A stretch of DNA of 64,000 nt from Streptomyces sp. NBC_00377 (GCF_036075115.1 NZ_CP107958.1:3782001-3846000); one strand, 5' to 3'; shown: positions 1 to 8,944, numbered from the stretch's first letter. Notes: generated from the sequence alone by a model not told the origin. Made by a program: numbers and translations.

Positions 1-683
1 AGGCGGAGGCGGAGGCGCCGGGCGAGGGCGCCGACGCGGTCCTGTGGGAGCACCTCACGGATGCCACCCACGAGGAGTCGACGCTCTCCGTCACGTACCT
101 CGCGTTCATCACCCTCGCCACGATGATCGCGGCCTGCGGTGTGGTGCTCGACAACGCGGTCCTGATCGTGGGCGCGATGGCGGTGGGCCCGGAGTTCGGC
201 CCGCTGGCCGGTGTCTCCACGTCGATCGTGCAACGCGCTCCCCGCCTGGCCCTGCGCTCCCTGATCGCCCTGCTGGTCGGTTTCGCCGTCGCGATGTCGG
301 TGACGGTGGGCTTCAGCCTCTTCATGGACGCGATCGACCTGTTCAGCAAGGCGCAACTGGAGGCCGACCGCCCCCAGACCGGCTTCGTCTACGCCCCCGA
401 CGCCTTCTCCTTCATCGTGGCCGTCCTGGCGGGCGCCGCCGGCACCCTCTCCCTGACCTCGGCGAAGTCCGGCGCCCTGGTGGGCGTGGCCATCTCGGTG
501 ACGACGGTCCCGGCAGCCGCCAACGCGGCCGTGGCCCTCAGCTACGGCGACACCGAACAGACCTGGGGCTCGACGGAACAACTCCTGCTGAACCTGCTGG
601 GCATCATCCTGGCGGGAACACTGACCCTGCTGGCCCAGAAGTACTTCTGGGCCAGACAACGCCGCCCACGCCACCCCGCCTAG
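1..683 (+). CDS. DUF389 family membrane protein, 3' part
   Basis: The 5' end lies outside the window; the frame is open from base 3 (about 226 residues visible) and stops at 681-683. After a short acidic stretch come hydrophobic segments with the pattern LVVLDNAVLIVGAMAVGPEF-like: the visible text around residues 45-65 (DNAVLIVGAMAVGPEFGPLA) matches the conserved core of DUF389 (TIGR00341-type) proteins. Further hydrophobic segments follow at roughly 85-105, 130-150 and 200-215. The family is a polytopic membrane protein of unknown function. It converges on glmM, separated by an interspersed repeat. The family call is from motif recognition only. Confidence 0.75.
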   Translation, partial: AEAEAPGEGADAVLWEHLTDATHEESTLSVTYLAFITLATMIAACGVVLDNAVLIVGAMAVGPEFGPLAGVSTSIVQRAPRLALRSLIALLVGFAVAMSVTVGFSLFMDAIDLFSKAQLEADRPQTGFVYAPDAFSFIVAVLAGAAGTLSLTSAKSGALVGVAISVTTVPAAANAAVALSYGDTEQTWGSTEQLLLNLLGIILAGTLTLLAQKYFWARQRRPRHPA

Positions 684-700
684 CCCACTCCCCCCCACCC

Positions 701-743
701 AGGGGCGCGGGGAACTGCGCGACCAGCCACGACGAACCCGCAG
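701..743. repeat. Interspersed intergenic repeat, copy 1
   Basis: A 43-base sequence beginning AGGGGCGCGGGGAACTGCGC lies in the 115-base convergent gap between the DUF389 gene and glmM. A second copy at 6406-6448 matches at 40 of 43 positions. It contains a small GCGC...GCGC hairpin. I recall similar sequences between many Streptomyces genes, but could not count them here. Confidence 0.7.
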
Positions 744-798
744 CCCGCGACGCACAGAACCCCGAACCCGAACCCGGCCCGCCCCGGCCGGACTTCGG

Positions 799-2157
799 CT
801 AACCCAGCGCCGACTTCACCACATCCGCCAGCCGCCCGGCGACAGAGCGCGCCTGATCGATATCGGCAGCCTCGACCATGACCCGCACGAGCGACTCGGT
901 CCCCGAGGGCCGAAGCAACACCCGCCCGGTAGCCCCGAGTTCCCGCTCCGCCTCGCCCACGGCAGCCGCCAGCTCCGCCGAGTCCGCGACCCGCGACCTG
1001 TCGACGTCCGGCACATTGATCAGCACCTGAGGCAACCGCTCCATCACGGAGGCCAGTTCCCGCAGCGAACGTCCGCTCTCGGCGACCCGCGCCGCCAGCA
1101 TCAGCCCCGTCAGCGTCCCGTCACCGGTCGTCGCGTGGTCGAGGATGATCACATGGCCGGACTGCTCGCCGCCGAGCGCGTAGCCGTGCTGCTTCATCTC
1201 CTCCAGCACGTACCGGTCGCCGACGGCGGCCTGCACGAGCTGAATACCTTCGCGCTCCATGGCCAGCTTGAAGCCGAGGTTGGACATGACGGTCGCGACC
1301 ACGGTGTCGGACCGCAGCACGCCCCGCTCCCGCATGGACAGCGCGAGCACCGCGAGGATCTGGTCCCCGTCGATCTCGTCACCCGTGTGGTCCACGGCCA
1401 GGCACCGGTCGGCGTCGCCGTCGTGCGCGATGCCGAAGGCGGCCCCGTGCTCGATGACCGCGGCCTTCAGCTTGTCCAGGTGAGTGGACCCGCACCCGTC
1501 GTTGATGTTGAGCCCGTCGGGCTCGGCCCCGATGGTGACGACCTCCGCGCCGGCCCGCGTGAACGCCTCCGGGGACACCCGGGCGGCGGCGCCGTGCGCC
1601 TCGTCGAGGACGATCCGCAGCCCGTCCAGCCGGTTGGGAAGCACGGCGATGAGGTGCGCGACGTAGCGGTCGAACCCTTCGTCGTACGACCGCACGCGTC
1701 CCACACCGCTGCCGGTCGGCCGGCTCCAGGGCGCGCCGGTGCGGTGCTCCTCGAAGACGGACTCGATCGCGTCCTCGAGTTCGTCGGCGAGCTTGTGGCC
1801 ACCGCGGGCGAAGAACTTGATGCCGTTGTCGGGCATGGCGTTGTGGCTGGCGGAGAGCATCACGCCGAGGTCGGCGCCGAGCACGCCGGTGAGGTACGCG
1901 ACGGCGGGCGTCGGCAGCACGCCGACCTTCAGCACGTCCACGCCCGCGCTCGCGAGGCCGGCGACCACAGCGGCTTCCAGGAACTCTCCGGAGGCGCGCG
2001 GGTCCCGTCCGACGACGGCCACCGGCCGGTGGCCCTCGAAGGTGCCCGCCTCGGCCAGCACGTGCGCCGCCGCGACGGACAGGCCGAGGGCCATCTCCGC
2101 CGTCAGATCCGCGTTGGCGACACCGCGCACGCCGTCCGTGCCGAAGAGTCGTCCCAC
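799..2157 (-). CDS. glmM: Phosphoglucosamine mutase GlmM
   Basis: Converts glucosamine-6-phosphate to glucosamine-1-phosphate, the step before GlmU in UDP-GlcNAc synthesis for peptidoglycan. 452 aa, normal for the family. The N-terminus reads (V)GRLFGTDGVRG, the phosphohexomutase opening; the active-site serine loop SASHNA is at about residues 102-107 (catalytic Ser104); the metal loop DGDADR is near the middle; and the phosphate-binding LRPSGTESLVR is near the C-terminus. The GTG start at 2157 is chosen because AGGAGG sits 5 bases upstream and the family begins there; an open frame runs further upstream without homology. It follows the rplM-rpsI terminator, so it is probably transcribed separately. 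Confidence 0.95.
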   Translation of the reverse strand: MGRLFGTDGVRGVANADLTAEMALGLSVAAAHVLAEAGTFEGHRPVAVVGRDPRASGEFLEAAVVAGLASAGVDVLKVGVLPTPAVAYLTGVLGADLGVMLSASHNAMPDNGIKFFARGGHKLADELEDAIESVFEEHRTGAPWSRPTGSGVGRVRSYDEGFDRYVAHLIAVLPNRLDGLRIVLDEAHGAAARVSPEAFTRAGAEVVTIGAEPDGLNINDGCGSTHLDKLKAAVIEHGAAFGIAHDGDADRCLAVDHTGDEIDGDQILAVLALSMRERGVLRSDTVVATVMSNLGFKLAMEREGIQLVQAAVGDRYVLEEMKQHGYALGGEQSGHVIILDHATTGDGTLTGLMLAARVAESGRSLRELASVMERLPQVLINVPDVDRSRVADSAELAAAVGEAERELGATGRVLLRPSGTESLVRVMVEAADIDQARSVAGRLADVVKSALG

Positions 2158-2327
2158 TTGTCCTCCTGAGGAAGGGTCAGTTTTCGAAAGGCGTGCGGGT
2201 GCGTCGGACGATCGACCGGTCAGCCGGTCGGCGGCGGCTCCGCATCCAGGCATTGGATGCCCTGAACATCCGATCACACAAGCCTTTGAGCACCTTGTGC
2301 CGTTATACGCCCACGGCTGCGAGAAAA

Positions 2328-2369
2328 CGAACGCCCCGGCGACACTGTGGCGTGCCGCCGGGGCGTTCG
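2328..2369 (-). terminator. Rho-independent terminator of rplM-rpsI
   Basis: A perfect 14-bp stem, CGAACGCCCCGGCG (2328-2341) with CGCCGGGGCGTTCG (2356-2369), closes a 14-base loop. Read on the minus strand it is followed by TTTTC. It lies 62 bases past the rpsI stop and before glmM. Confidence 0.85.
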
Positions 2370-2430
2370 GAGTACGTGCGGGCGAACCGAACCGGTCCGA
2401 CCCGGAATACGTACGAGCAGGCAGCGAAGC

Positions 2431-2952
2431 TTAGCGCTTGCTGTACTGCGGGGCCTTGCGGGCCTTCTTGAGACCGGCCTTCTTGCGCTCGACCGCGCGG
2501 TCGTCACGCGTGAGGAAGCCGGCCTTCTTGAGGGCGCCACGGTTGTTGTCGACGTCGGCCTCGTTCAGCGCGCGGGCGACACCGAGACGGAGCGCACCGG
2601 CCTGACCGGAGACACCGCCACCCGCGATGCGGGCGATGACGTCGTAGCGGCCGTCGAGCTCGAGCACCTTGAAGGGCTCGTTGACTTCCTGCTGGTGCAC
2701 CTTGTTCGGGAAGTAGTCCTCGAGGGTGCGACCGTTGATCTTCCACTTGCCGGTGCCCGGAACGATCCGGACGCGGGCGATGGCGTTCTTACGACGGCCC
2801 AGGCCGGCGGCCGGCTGGGCCTCGCCGAAGCGGGACGCGAGGGACTCCGAGGTGTACTCACCCTCGACGGGGACCTCGGACTCGGTGGTGTAGCTCTCGA
2901 TGTCGACGAGCTCGGTCTCTTCGAGCGGCTGCTCGGCAGTGGTCTCGGCCAC
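2431..2952 (-). CDS. rpsI: 30S ribosomal protein S9
   Basis: 173 aa. The basic S9 core starts at about residue 50 (GLGRRKNAIARVRIVPGTG) and ends in the conserved tail ...KKARKAPQYSKR, whose terminal Arg reaches the P-site tRNA in other ribosomes. The first ~45 residues are acidic (TAEQPLEETELVDIES), an extension common in actinomycete S9. It lies 41 bases downstream of rplM in the usual two-gene operon and is followed by a strong terminator. Confidence 0.97.
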   Translation of the reverse strand: MAETTAEQPLEETELVDIESYTTESEVPVEGEYTSESLASRFGEAQPAAGLGRRKNAIARVRIVPGTGKWKINGRTLEDYFPNKVHQQEVNEPFKVLELDGRYDVIARIAGGGVSGQAGALRLGVARALNEADVDNNRGALKKAGFLTRDDRAVERKKAGLKKARKAPQYSKR

Positions 2953-2993
2953 GGTTCTCCTCAGTTCTTTTCAGCTAGGGGGTGTGGCCGGAA

Positions 2994-3437
2994 TTACTGC
3001 GCGACCTGGGTGATCTCGAACGGCACGGGCTGCTGCGCCGCGTGCGGGTGCACGTCACCCTTGTAGACCTTCAGCTTCGACAGCATCTGACGGCCCAGCG
3101 TGTTCTTGGGGAGCATGCCCTTGACGGCCTTCTCGACGGCCTTCTCGGGGTTGTTCGCCAGGAGGTCGTCGTAGCGCACGGAGCGCAGACCGCCCGGGTA
3201 GCCGGAGTGGCGGTACGCCATCTTCTGGGTCCGCTTGTTGCCGGACAGGTGCACCTTGTCGGCGTTGATGATGATGACGAAGTCACCGGTGTCGACGTGG
3301 GGCGCGTAGATCGGCTTGTGCTTGCCCCGGAGGAGGGACGCGGCAGTGGTGGCGAGACGGCCCAGGACGATGTCCTGAGCGTCGATGACGTGCCACTGGC
3401 GCGTCACATCGCCGGGCTTGGGGCTGTACGTACGCAC
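2994..3437 (-). CDS. rplM: 50S ribosomal protein L13
   Basis: 147 aa, starting (V)RTYSPKPGDVTRQWHVIDA. L13 is an early assembly protein of the large subunit. Conserved signatures include LGRLAT, GDFVIIINADKVHLSG and KGMLPKN. The GTG at 3437 is chosen because L13 proteins begin with this RTYSPK sequence; the longer open frame upstream has no homology. First gene of rplM-rpsI, with a good promoter about 180 bases upstream. Confidence 0.97.
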   Translation of the reverse strand: MRTYSPKPGDVTRQWHVIDAQDIVLGRLATTAASLLRGKHKPIYAPHVDTGDFVIIINADKVHLSGNKRTQKMAYRHSGYPGGLRSVRYDDLLANNPEKAVEKAVKGMLPKNTLGRQMLSKLKVYKGDVHPHAAQQPVPFEITQVAQ

Positions 3438-3616
3438 GGTTCGTAGCCTTCGCTTCTTCAGTGAATTGGTCCTGACAAGGTCACCGAAGACGATCACGAC
3501 AGCCGAGACCGCACTGCGGTGACGCAAACCGCGTGCTGGTCGCTGGTCATCGGCCCGGTGGACCGGTGTAAGGGCCCGTCCCGTGAGAAGAGCAAGCCAA
3601 TACACAACGAAGATGC

Positions 3617-3646
3617 AGGATACCCGTGTCTCGGGGGCGGGGTCAA
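3617..3646 (-). promoter_or_regulatory. Promoter of rplM-rpsI
   Basis: On the minus strand TTGACC (3641-3646) and TATCCT (3617-3622) are separated by 18 bases, close to the principal-sigma (HrdB) consensus. It would give a leader of about 170 bases before the rplM GTG. The rest of the 3438-3878 gap shows no gene; it must also hold the promoter of the divergent gene at 3879, which I could not pick out. Confidence 0.7.
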
Positions 3647-3878
3647 AACGGGGCCTGTCACCCGATGACGCGTGAGCATGTCAGGCTCTCCGGAAGCGCC
3701 CGCCGGGAAACCCGGCCGCCGAGTGGCCTGCACCACACACTCGCACCCGGCCTGCGAGAACGCTGTACCAACCACCCACAGATGTCACCTTTGCCCGCAC
3801 TCGCGCCCCGAACGCCGGGGGCTCCGGCGCAGGTGGAGGCGGAACAGCATCCCCCACTGCCCGTCTAAGATGCGGCCC

Positions 3879-4754
3879 ATGAGCTATGGGCAGGGGGGAC
3901 CTCAGTCCCAGTGGGATCCGTGGAAACCGAACTCCCAGCAGCCGTGGACCAGCGGGGATGACGGCCCGACCCCGGACTGGGCCGCGCTCGCGGAGGCGTC
4001 CGAGACGCGCAACAGGCGCCGTCGGCTGTTCCTCATAGGCGGCGGCGTGCTCGCCACGCTGGCCATCGGCACCGCCGTGACCATGGCCGTGGTCTCGGCG
4101 AACGGCAACGACGGGGCGAACAGGCCGACCTCCTCGCTGCCCGCCTCCGCCGGCCTGCCGAGCGCGTCCGGCACCCCCTCCTTCGCGCCGACCAGCGCCC
4201 CGCCCCCGCTGGACCCGAAGGAGTTCATCGCCAGCAAGGCCAAGGACACCGCCCCCAACGGGCCGGACCTGCTCTTCCCCGGGACGCAGCTGACCATGGG
4301 CTCGGCCGTGTACAAGAAGGGCCCCAAGGCCGACAGCACCACCTGCACCACGGGCGTCCAGGGCACGCTGCCCCAGGTCCTCACCGCCAACGGCTGCACG
4401 CGCCTCATGCGCATCACGTACACCAAGGACGACATCGCGGTGACGGTCGGTGTCGCGGTCTTCGACACCGAGGCACAGGCCCTCAAGGTCAAGAGCCAGT
4501 CCGACAACAAGAGCATCGTCAAGGCCCTCACCGGCGGCGGCGTCAAGGCCTTCTGCGACGGCGCGATCTGCCGCTCCACGACCAACTCGTACGGCCGGTA
4601 CGCCTACTTCACCATCACCGGCTTCACGAACGGCAAGAACGTGACGACGAAGGACACGGCCGTCTTCGCCGCCGGCGACGACCTCGCGGAGTTCACCTTC
4701 CAGCGGATCCGCCAGCGCGGCGAGGCCGCGGCGTCGGCGGCCGCGAACAACTGA
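3879..4754 (+). CDS. Membrane-anchored secreted protein, unknown function
   Basis: 291 aa. A hydrophilic cytoplasmic head rich in Gly, Gln, Pro and Trp (residues 1-44) is followed by an Arg cluster (RNRRRR) and one membrane segment at about 50-72 (LFLIGGGVLATLAIGTAVTM). A Ser/Pro/Thr-rich linker (75-105) leads to an extracellular domain of about 185 residues with four Cys, plausibly two disulfides (...TTCTTGV...NGCTR...FCDGAICR). No domain is recognised. The ATG at 3879 is preferred because the upstream part of the open frame is not protein-like. It is divergent from rplM and convergent with truA. Confidence 0.75.
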   Translation: MSYGQGGPQSQWDPWKPNSQQPWTSGDDGPTPDWAALAEASETRNRRRRLFLIGGGVLATLAIGTAVTMAVVSANGNDGANRPTSSLPASAGLPSASGTPSFAPTSAPPPLDPKEFIASKAKDTAPNGPDLLFPGTQLTMGSAVYKKGPKADSTTCTTGVQGTLPQVLTANGCTRLMRITYTKDDIAVTVGVAVFDTEAQALKVKSQSDNKSIVKALTGGGVKAFCDGAICRSTTNSYGRYAYFTITGFTNGKNVTTKDTAVFAAGDDLAEFTFQRIRQRGEAAASAAANN

Positions 4755-4802
4755 CCGCGGCCGCCGATCCGCGACCGCGAGGTCGGCGTCCCCCCGGCGA
4801 GG

Positions 4803-5660
4803 TCAGCAGCACCCGGCCCCGGGCAGCGTCCGCTTGTTGCGCGCCTCCTTGTTGCGTGCGGCGAGCAGCTCGTCGGCCGGGTAGCCGACCTCCTCCAGCG
4901 TCAGCCCGTGCGGCCGTACGACATGCACGGCAGAGTCCCGCACACCCGCGGCCAGCACCTTCCCCGGCCACTCCGCGGACCGGTGCCCGTCGCCCACGAA
5001 CAGCAGGGCCCCGATCAGGGAACGCACCATGTTGTGGCAGAACGCGTCGGCCCGGACGGTCGCGGTGATCACACCGTCCTCGCCCCGCAGCAGGCTCAGC
5101 TCCTGGAGGGTGCGAATGGTCGTCGCCCCCTCCCGCCGCTTGCAGTAGGCCGCGAAGTCGTGCTCGCCGAGCAGCCGCCGGGCGGCCTCGTTCATGGCGT
5201 CGACGTCCAGTGGCCAGTCGTGCCAGAGGACGTGGCTGCGCAGCAGCGGGTCGACGCCCCCCGGATCGTCCGTGACCCGGTACGCGTACCGCCGCCAGAT
5301 CGCCGAGAAGCGTGCGTTGAATCCGGCCGGCGCCTCTTCGAGGGACCAGATCCGTACGTCCTTGTCGAGCCGTCCGGCAAGCCGCTTCAGCAGCTTCTCG
5401 CGGTGCTCGGCCCAGAGCTCCTCCGGCAGGTCGACGTGTGCCACCTGCCCGCGCGCGTGCACACCGGCGTCCGTCCGCCCGGCCACCGTCAGCTCGTACG
5501 TGGTGTCCTTGGACCGCGTCACGGTCCGCAGGGCGTCCTCGATCTCCCCCTGCACGGTCCGCCGCCCGCCGGCCTGCTTGGCCCACCCGGAGAATCCGCT
5601 CCCGTCGTACGAGAGATCCATCCGGACCCGTACGGACCCGGGCTGTACCTCGTCACTCAC
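4803..5660 (-). CDS. truA: tRNA pseudouridine(38-40) synthase TruA
   Basis: 285 aa. Isomerises uridines 38-40 in the anticodon arm of many tRNAs. The catalytic Asp is D64 in GRTDAGVHARGQ, preceded by the TruA opening DLSYDGSGFSGWAKQ; later conserved pieces are RRYAYRV, CHNMVRSLIGAL and the C-terminal HGLTLEEVGYP. It is downstream of rplQ, as in many actinomycetes, with a hairpin between them. The C-terminus is Lys/Asn/Arg-rich and ends GAGCC. Confidence 0.95.
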   Translation of the reverse strand: MSDEVQPGSVRVRMDLSYDGSGFSGWAKQAGGRRTVQGEIEDALRTVTRSKDTTYELTVAGRTDAGVHARGQVAHVDLPEELWAEHREKLLKRLAGRLDKDVRIWSLEEAPAGFNARFSAIWRRYAYRVTDDPGGVDPLLRSHVLWHDWPLDVDAMNEAARRLLGEHDFAAYCKRREGATTIRTLQELSLLRGEDGVITATVRADAFCHNMVRSLIGALLFVGDGHRSAEWPGKVLAAGVRDSAVHVVRPHGLTLEEVGYPADELLAARNKEARNKRTLPGAGCC

Positions 5661-5725
5661 CCCTAGCTCCTCTCAAGCCTGCGACCTGCGGAGAACACCC
5701 TCGGAAACGCCCGCGAAAACGCGGA

Positions 5726-5753
5726 ACGGGCCCGCCCCGAAGGGCGGACCCGT
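5726..5753 (-). terminator. Hairpin between rplQ and truA
   Basis: ACGGGCCCGCCC (5726-5737), loop CGAA, GGGCGGACCCGT (5742-5753). The one C/A mismatch becomes a G-U pair in the minus-strand transcript. It sits 19 bases past the rplQ stop and is likely a terminator or attenuator limiting read-through into truA. Confidence 0.65.
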
Positions 5754-5771
5754 CCACTGCGAGGCGGAGCC

Positions 5772-6284
5772 TCAGGCGTCCTTGGACTCCTCGGCCGGAG
5801 CCTCGTCGGCCGCGGCCTCGTCGGCGGGCTTGGCGTCCTCGACGACCTCGTCCTTCTTGACGGCGTCTTCCTTGACCGCACGCTTGGTGGCGGCCTCGGC
5901 CTCACCGGTGGCCTGCTGCGCGACGGTCAGCGCCTCGACCAGCTCGATGACAGCCATGGGCGCGTTGTCGCCACGACGGTTACCGATCTTGGTGATGCGG
6001 GTGTAACCACCCGGACGGTTCTCGTAGCGCGGGCCGATCTCGGTGAAGAGCGTGTGCACGACGCTCTTGTCCGTGATCACCTGGAGCACCTGACGGCGGT
6101 TGTGAAGGTCGCCCTTCTTCGCCTTGGTGACCAGACGCTCGGCGTACGGACGCAGCTTGCGCGCCTTCGCCTCGGTGGTGGTGATGCGGCCGTGCTCGAA
6201 GAGCGACTTCGCGAGGTTCGCGAGGAGCAGCTTCTCGTGCGCGGCGCTGCCGCCCAGACGGGCACCCTTGGTGGGCTTCGGCAT
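5772..6284 (-). CDS. rplQ: 50S ribosomal protein L17
   Basis: 170 aa. The conserved L17 core fills the first ~120 residues (MPKPTKGARLGGSAAHEKLLLANLA..., RPYAERLVTKAKKGDLHNRR, GNRRGDNAPMAVIELV). An Ala/Glu/Asp/Lys-rich tail of about 45 residues follows, a low-complexity extension usual in Streptomyces. It is the last ribosomal gene of the infA-rpoA group; the 190-base gap to rpoA is unusually roomy and contains copy 2 of the interspersed repeat. Confidence 0.97.
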   Translation of the reverse strand: MPKPTKGARLGGSAAHEKLLLANLAKSLFEHGRITTTEAKARKLRPYAERLVTKAKKGDLHNRRQVLQVITDKSVVHTLFTEIGPRYENRPGGYTRITKIGNRRGDNAPMAVIELVEALTVAQQATGEAEAATKRAVKEDAVKKDEVVEDAKPADEAAADEAPAEESKDA

Positions 6285-6405
6285 GGCGTTTCTCCTAGGT
6301 GTCTGCCCCGGCCGTATCAGGTACCGGGGTCAGTATCCGAGCAGACGGTTGTCTGTCGAAGATCCGGGCGCGTTTCAGGCGCACCCGGAGTGTCCGCGCC
6401 CCCAG

Positions 6406-6448
6406 AGGGGCGCGGGGAACTGCGCGACCAGCCACGACGGGTCCGCAG
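6406..6448. repeat. Interspersed intergenic repeat, copy 2
   Basis: The same 43-base element as at 701-743 (three differences), here in the spacer between rpoA and rplQ, within what should be a single transcript. Orientation is the same on the plus strand in both copies. Confidence 0.7.
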
Positions 6449-6475
6449 TCACGAACCGGCCGGTTCGCGGAGCGC

Positions 6476-7498
6476 TCAGTACTGCTCGGTCTCCACGAAC
6501 CCGGCGTCCGCGTCGTCGTCGGCGCCGAAGGCGTCCGCGGCGGCGGTCGGGTCGAATCCGGGCGGGCTGTCCTTGAGCGCCAGGCCCATTCCGGCCAGCT
6601 TCGCCTTGACCTCGTCGATGGACTTCGCACCGAAGTTGCGGATGTCCAGGAGGTCGGCCTCGGAGCGGGCCACGAGCTCACCCACGGAGTGGATGCCCTC
6701 ACGCTTGAGGCAGTTGTACGACCGAACGGTGAGCTCGAGCTCCTCGATCGGCAGGGCGAGATCAGCGGCGAGGGCGGCGTCCGTGGGGGACGGGCCCATG
6801 TCGATGCCCTCGGCGTCGATGTTCAGCTCGCGGGCGAGACCGAACAGCTCGACCAGCGTCTTACCGGCGGAGGCCATGGCGTCACGGGGACGCATCGCCT
6901 GCTTGGTCTCGACGTCGACGATCAGCTTGTCGAAGTCGGTGCGCTGCTCGACACGCGTGGCCTCGACCTTGTACGTGACCTTGAGAACCGGCGAGTAGAT
7001 CGAGTCGACCGGGACGCGCCCGATCTCCTGACCGAGCTGCTTGTTCTGCACGGCGGAGACGTAACCGCGACCGCGCTCGACGGTCAGCTCCATCTCCAGC
7101 TTGCCCTTGCCGTTGAGCGTGGCGAGGACGAGGTCGGGGTTGTGGACCTCGACACCGGCCGGGGGCGCGATGTCGGCGGCGGTGACCAGACCCGGGCCCT
7201 GCTTGCGCAGGTACATCACGACCGGCTCGTCGTGCTCCGAGGAGACGACCAGCTGCTTGATGTTGAGGATCAGGTCGGTGACGTCCTCCTTGACGCCCGG
7301 CACGGTGGTGAACTCGTGCAGCACGCCGTCGATACGGATGGACGTGACCGCCGCACCCGGGATCGAGGAGAGGAGGGTCCGGCGAAGGGAGTTGCCGAGG
7401 GTGTAACCGAAGCCCGGCTCCAGCGGCTCGATCACGAACCGGGAGCGGAATTCGTCGACGACCTCTTCGGTCAACGAGGGACGCTGAGCGATCAGCAT
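6476..7498 (-). CDS. rpoA: RNA polymerase alpha subunit
   Basis: 340 aa. The N-terminal domain (about 1-235) dimerises and scaffolds beta and beta-prime; it carries EPLEPGFGYTLGNSLRRTLLSSIPGAA. After a linker the C-terminal domain (about 255-320, with NCLKREGIHSVGELVARS and IRNFGAKSIDEVKAKL) contacts promoter UP elements and activators. It follows rpsK after 175 bases. That gap contains two hairpin-prone stretches (for example CCGTGCG...CGCACGG near 7550-7570) and may hold a secondary promoter. rpsD is not in this cluster, as is normal for Streptomyces. Confidence 0.98.
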   Translation of the reverse strand: MLIAQRPSLTEEVVDEFRSRFVIEPLEPGFGYTLGNSLRRTLLSSIPGAAVTSIRIDGVLHEFTTVPGVKEDVTDLILNIKQLVVSSEHDEPVVMYLRKQGPGLVTAADIAPPAGVEVHNPDLVLATLNGKGKLEMELTVERGRGYVSAVQNKQLGQEIGRVPVDSIYSPVLKVTYKVEATRVEQRTDFDKLIVDVETKQAMRPRDAMASAGKTLVELFGLARELNIDAEGIDMGPSPTDAALAADLALPIEELELTVRSYNCLKREGIHSVGELVARSEADLLDIRNFGAKSIDEVKAKLAGMGLALKDSPPGFDPTAAADAFGADDDADAGFVETEQY

Positions 7499-7673
7499 GT
7501 GGCGATCAGATCCTTCTTTCGTGGACGCCCGCTATTTGACGCCCGACGGAACCGTGCGTACTCACCGCACGGGTACTGCAAGGGTACGGGCGATACGGCC
7601 CTTTTACGGAGCCGTACCGCCCGAAAGCCTCAGACCGACACGCGGCCGTTCCCGGCCTGCGTGAGCCGCTGCG

Positions 7674-8078
7674 TCAGACGCGACGGCGCTTCGGCGGACG
7701 GCAGCCGTTGTGCGGGGTCGGGGTGACGTCCTGGATGGAGCCGACCTCGAGGCCCGTCGCCTGGAGGGAACGGATGGCGGTCTCACGACCGGCGCCCGGG
7801 CCCTTGACGAAGACGTCGACCTTGCGCATGCCGTGCTCCTGCGCGCGACGGGCAGCCGACTCGGCGGCCATCTGCGCGGCGAACGGCGTGGACTTGCGCG
7901 AGCCCTTGAAACCGACGTGGCCGGCGGAGGCCCACGAGATCACGTTTCCGGCCGGGTCCGTGATGGACACGATCGTGTTGTTGAACGTGCTCTTGATGTG
8001 CGCCTGGCCGTGCGCGACGTTCTTCTTTTCCTTGCGGCGCACCTTCTTGGCAGCGCCCTGACGACCCTTGGGGGGCAT
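7674..8078 (-). CDS. rpsK: 30S ribosomal protein S11
   Basis: 134 aa, small-subunit platform protein beside the 3' end of 16S rRNA. Recognised by NVAHGQAHIKSTFNNTIVSITD, GFKGSRKSTPFAAQ, VKGPGAGRETAIRSLQ and the tail DVTPTPHNGCRPPKRRRV. It lies 70 bases downstream of rpsM. Confidence 0.97.
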   Translation of the reverse strand: MPPKGRQGAAKKVRRKEKKNVAHGQAHIKSTFNNTIVSITDPAGNVISWASAGHVGFKGSRKSTPFAAQMAAESAARRAQEHGMRKVDVFVKGPGAGRETAIRSLQATGLEVGSIQDVTPTPHNGCRPPKRRRV

Positions 8079-8148
8079 CTACAAACTCCTACGGGGAGGT
8101 GGTCGGTCCTACAGCGAAGACCGCTGATGAAGCGTTGTCCGCTGAGGA

Positions 8149-8529
8149 CTACTTCTTGCCCGGCTTCTTCTTGCCGGCGATGGCGCGACGCGGGCCCTTG
8201 CGGGTACGAGCGTTCGTGCTGGTGCGCTGACCGCGGACAGGCAGACCACGACGGTGACGGAGACCCTGGTAGCTGCCGATCTCGACCTTGCGGCGGATGT
8301 CGGCCTGGATCTCGCGACGGAGGTCACCCTCGGTCTTGATGTTGGCGTCCACGTACTCGCGGATCGCGACGAGCTGCTCCTCGGAGAGGTCGCGAACGCG
8401 GGTGTTCGGGTCGACGCCGGTCGCTGCCAGCGTCTCCTGGGAGAGGGTCCGGCCGATGCCGAACACGTAGGTGAGGGCGACCTCCACACGCTTTTCGCGC
8501 GGGATGTCGACACCGGAAACGCGTGCCAT
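8149..8529 (-). CDS. rpsM: 30S ribosomal protein S13
   Basis: 126 aa, small-subunit head protein that touches the P-site tRNA and bridges to L5. Shows MARVSGVDIPREKRVEVALTYVFGIG at the start, the H2TH-type middle, and SYQGLRHRRGLPVRGQRT followed by a Lys/Arg tail (GKKKPGKK). It is preceded by rpmJ (229 bases upstream) and followed by rpsK. Confidence 0.97.
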   Translation of the reverse strand: MARVSGVDIPREKRVEVALTYVFGIGRTLSQETLAATGVDPNTRVRDLSEEQLVAIREYVDANIKTEGDLRREIQADIRRKVEIGSYQGLRHRRGLPVRGQRTSTNARTRKGPRRAIAGKKKPGKK

Positions 8530-8758
8530 TCAATGGCTCCAGTTGATCTTCGGAGGTCTTCCACAGATCCGGATCCCATCCGCCGGCCTCCTCGTACCGT
8601 GCGCGAGGCACAGTCGAGGATTAGGTACGAACTGGGTCCCCGGCCTCCGAGCCGGGGGTGTCAGGCGGGAGACCCGCCTGGGACCTGCGTATGAACAATT
8701 TGCTCGCGTCGCGCGAAGTCTCTGCGATATCGATGCAGAGGGTGTGATCTCTGAGCGA

Positions 8759-8872
8759 TCAGCCCTGGCGCTGCTTGTGGCGCGGGTTCTCGCAAATGAC
8801 CATGACCCGACCGTGACGGCGGATCACCCTGCACTTGTCGCAGATCTTCTTGACGCTCGGCTTGACCTTCAT
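8759..8872 (-). CDS. rpmJ: 50S ribosomal protein L36, zinc-binding form
   Basis: Only 37 aa: MKVKPSVKKICDKC, then RVIRRHGRVMVICENPRHKQRQG. Cys11, Cys14, Cys27 and His32 form the zinc ribbon of the C+ type. The ATG at 8872 is fixed by homology; a longer frame runs upstream without meaning. It lies between infA and rpsM in the expected order. Confidence 0.95.
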   Translation of the reverse strand: MKVKPSVKKICDKCRVIRRHGRVMVICENPRHKQRQG

Positions 8873-8944
8873 GGGATGTGAGGTTCTCCGGGTCAGTTGC
8901 CGGCAACCCCGCACGCGGGAGAGCGCACGGAGCCGGGGCAAGAT

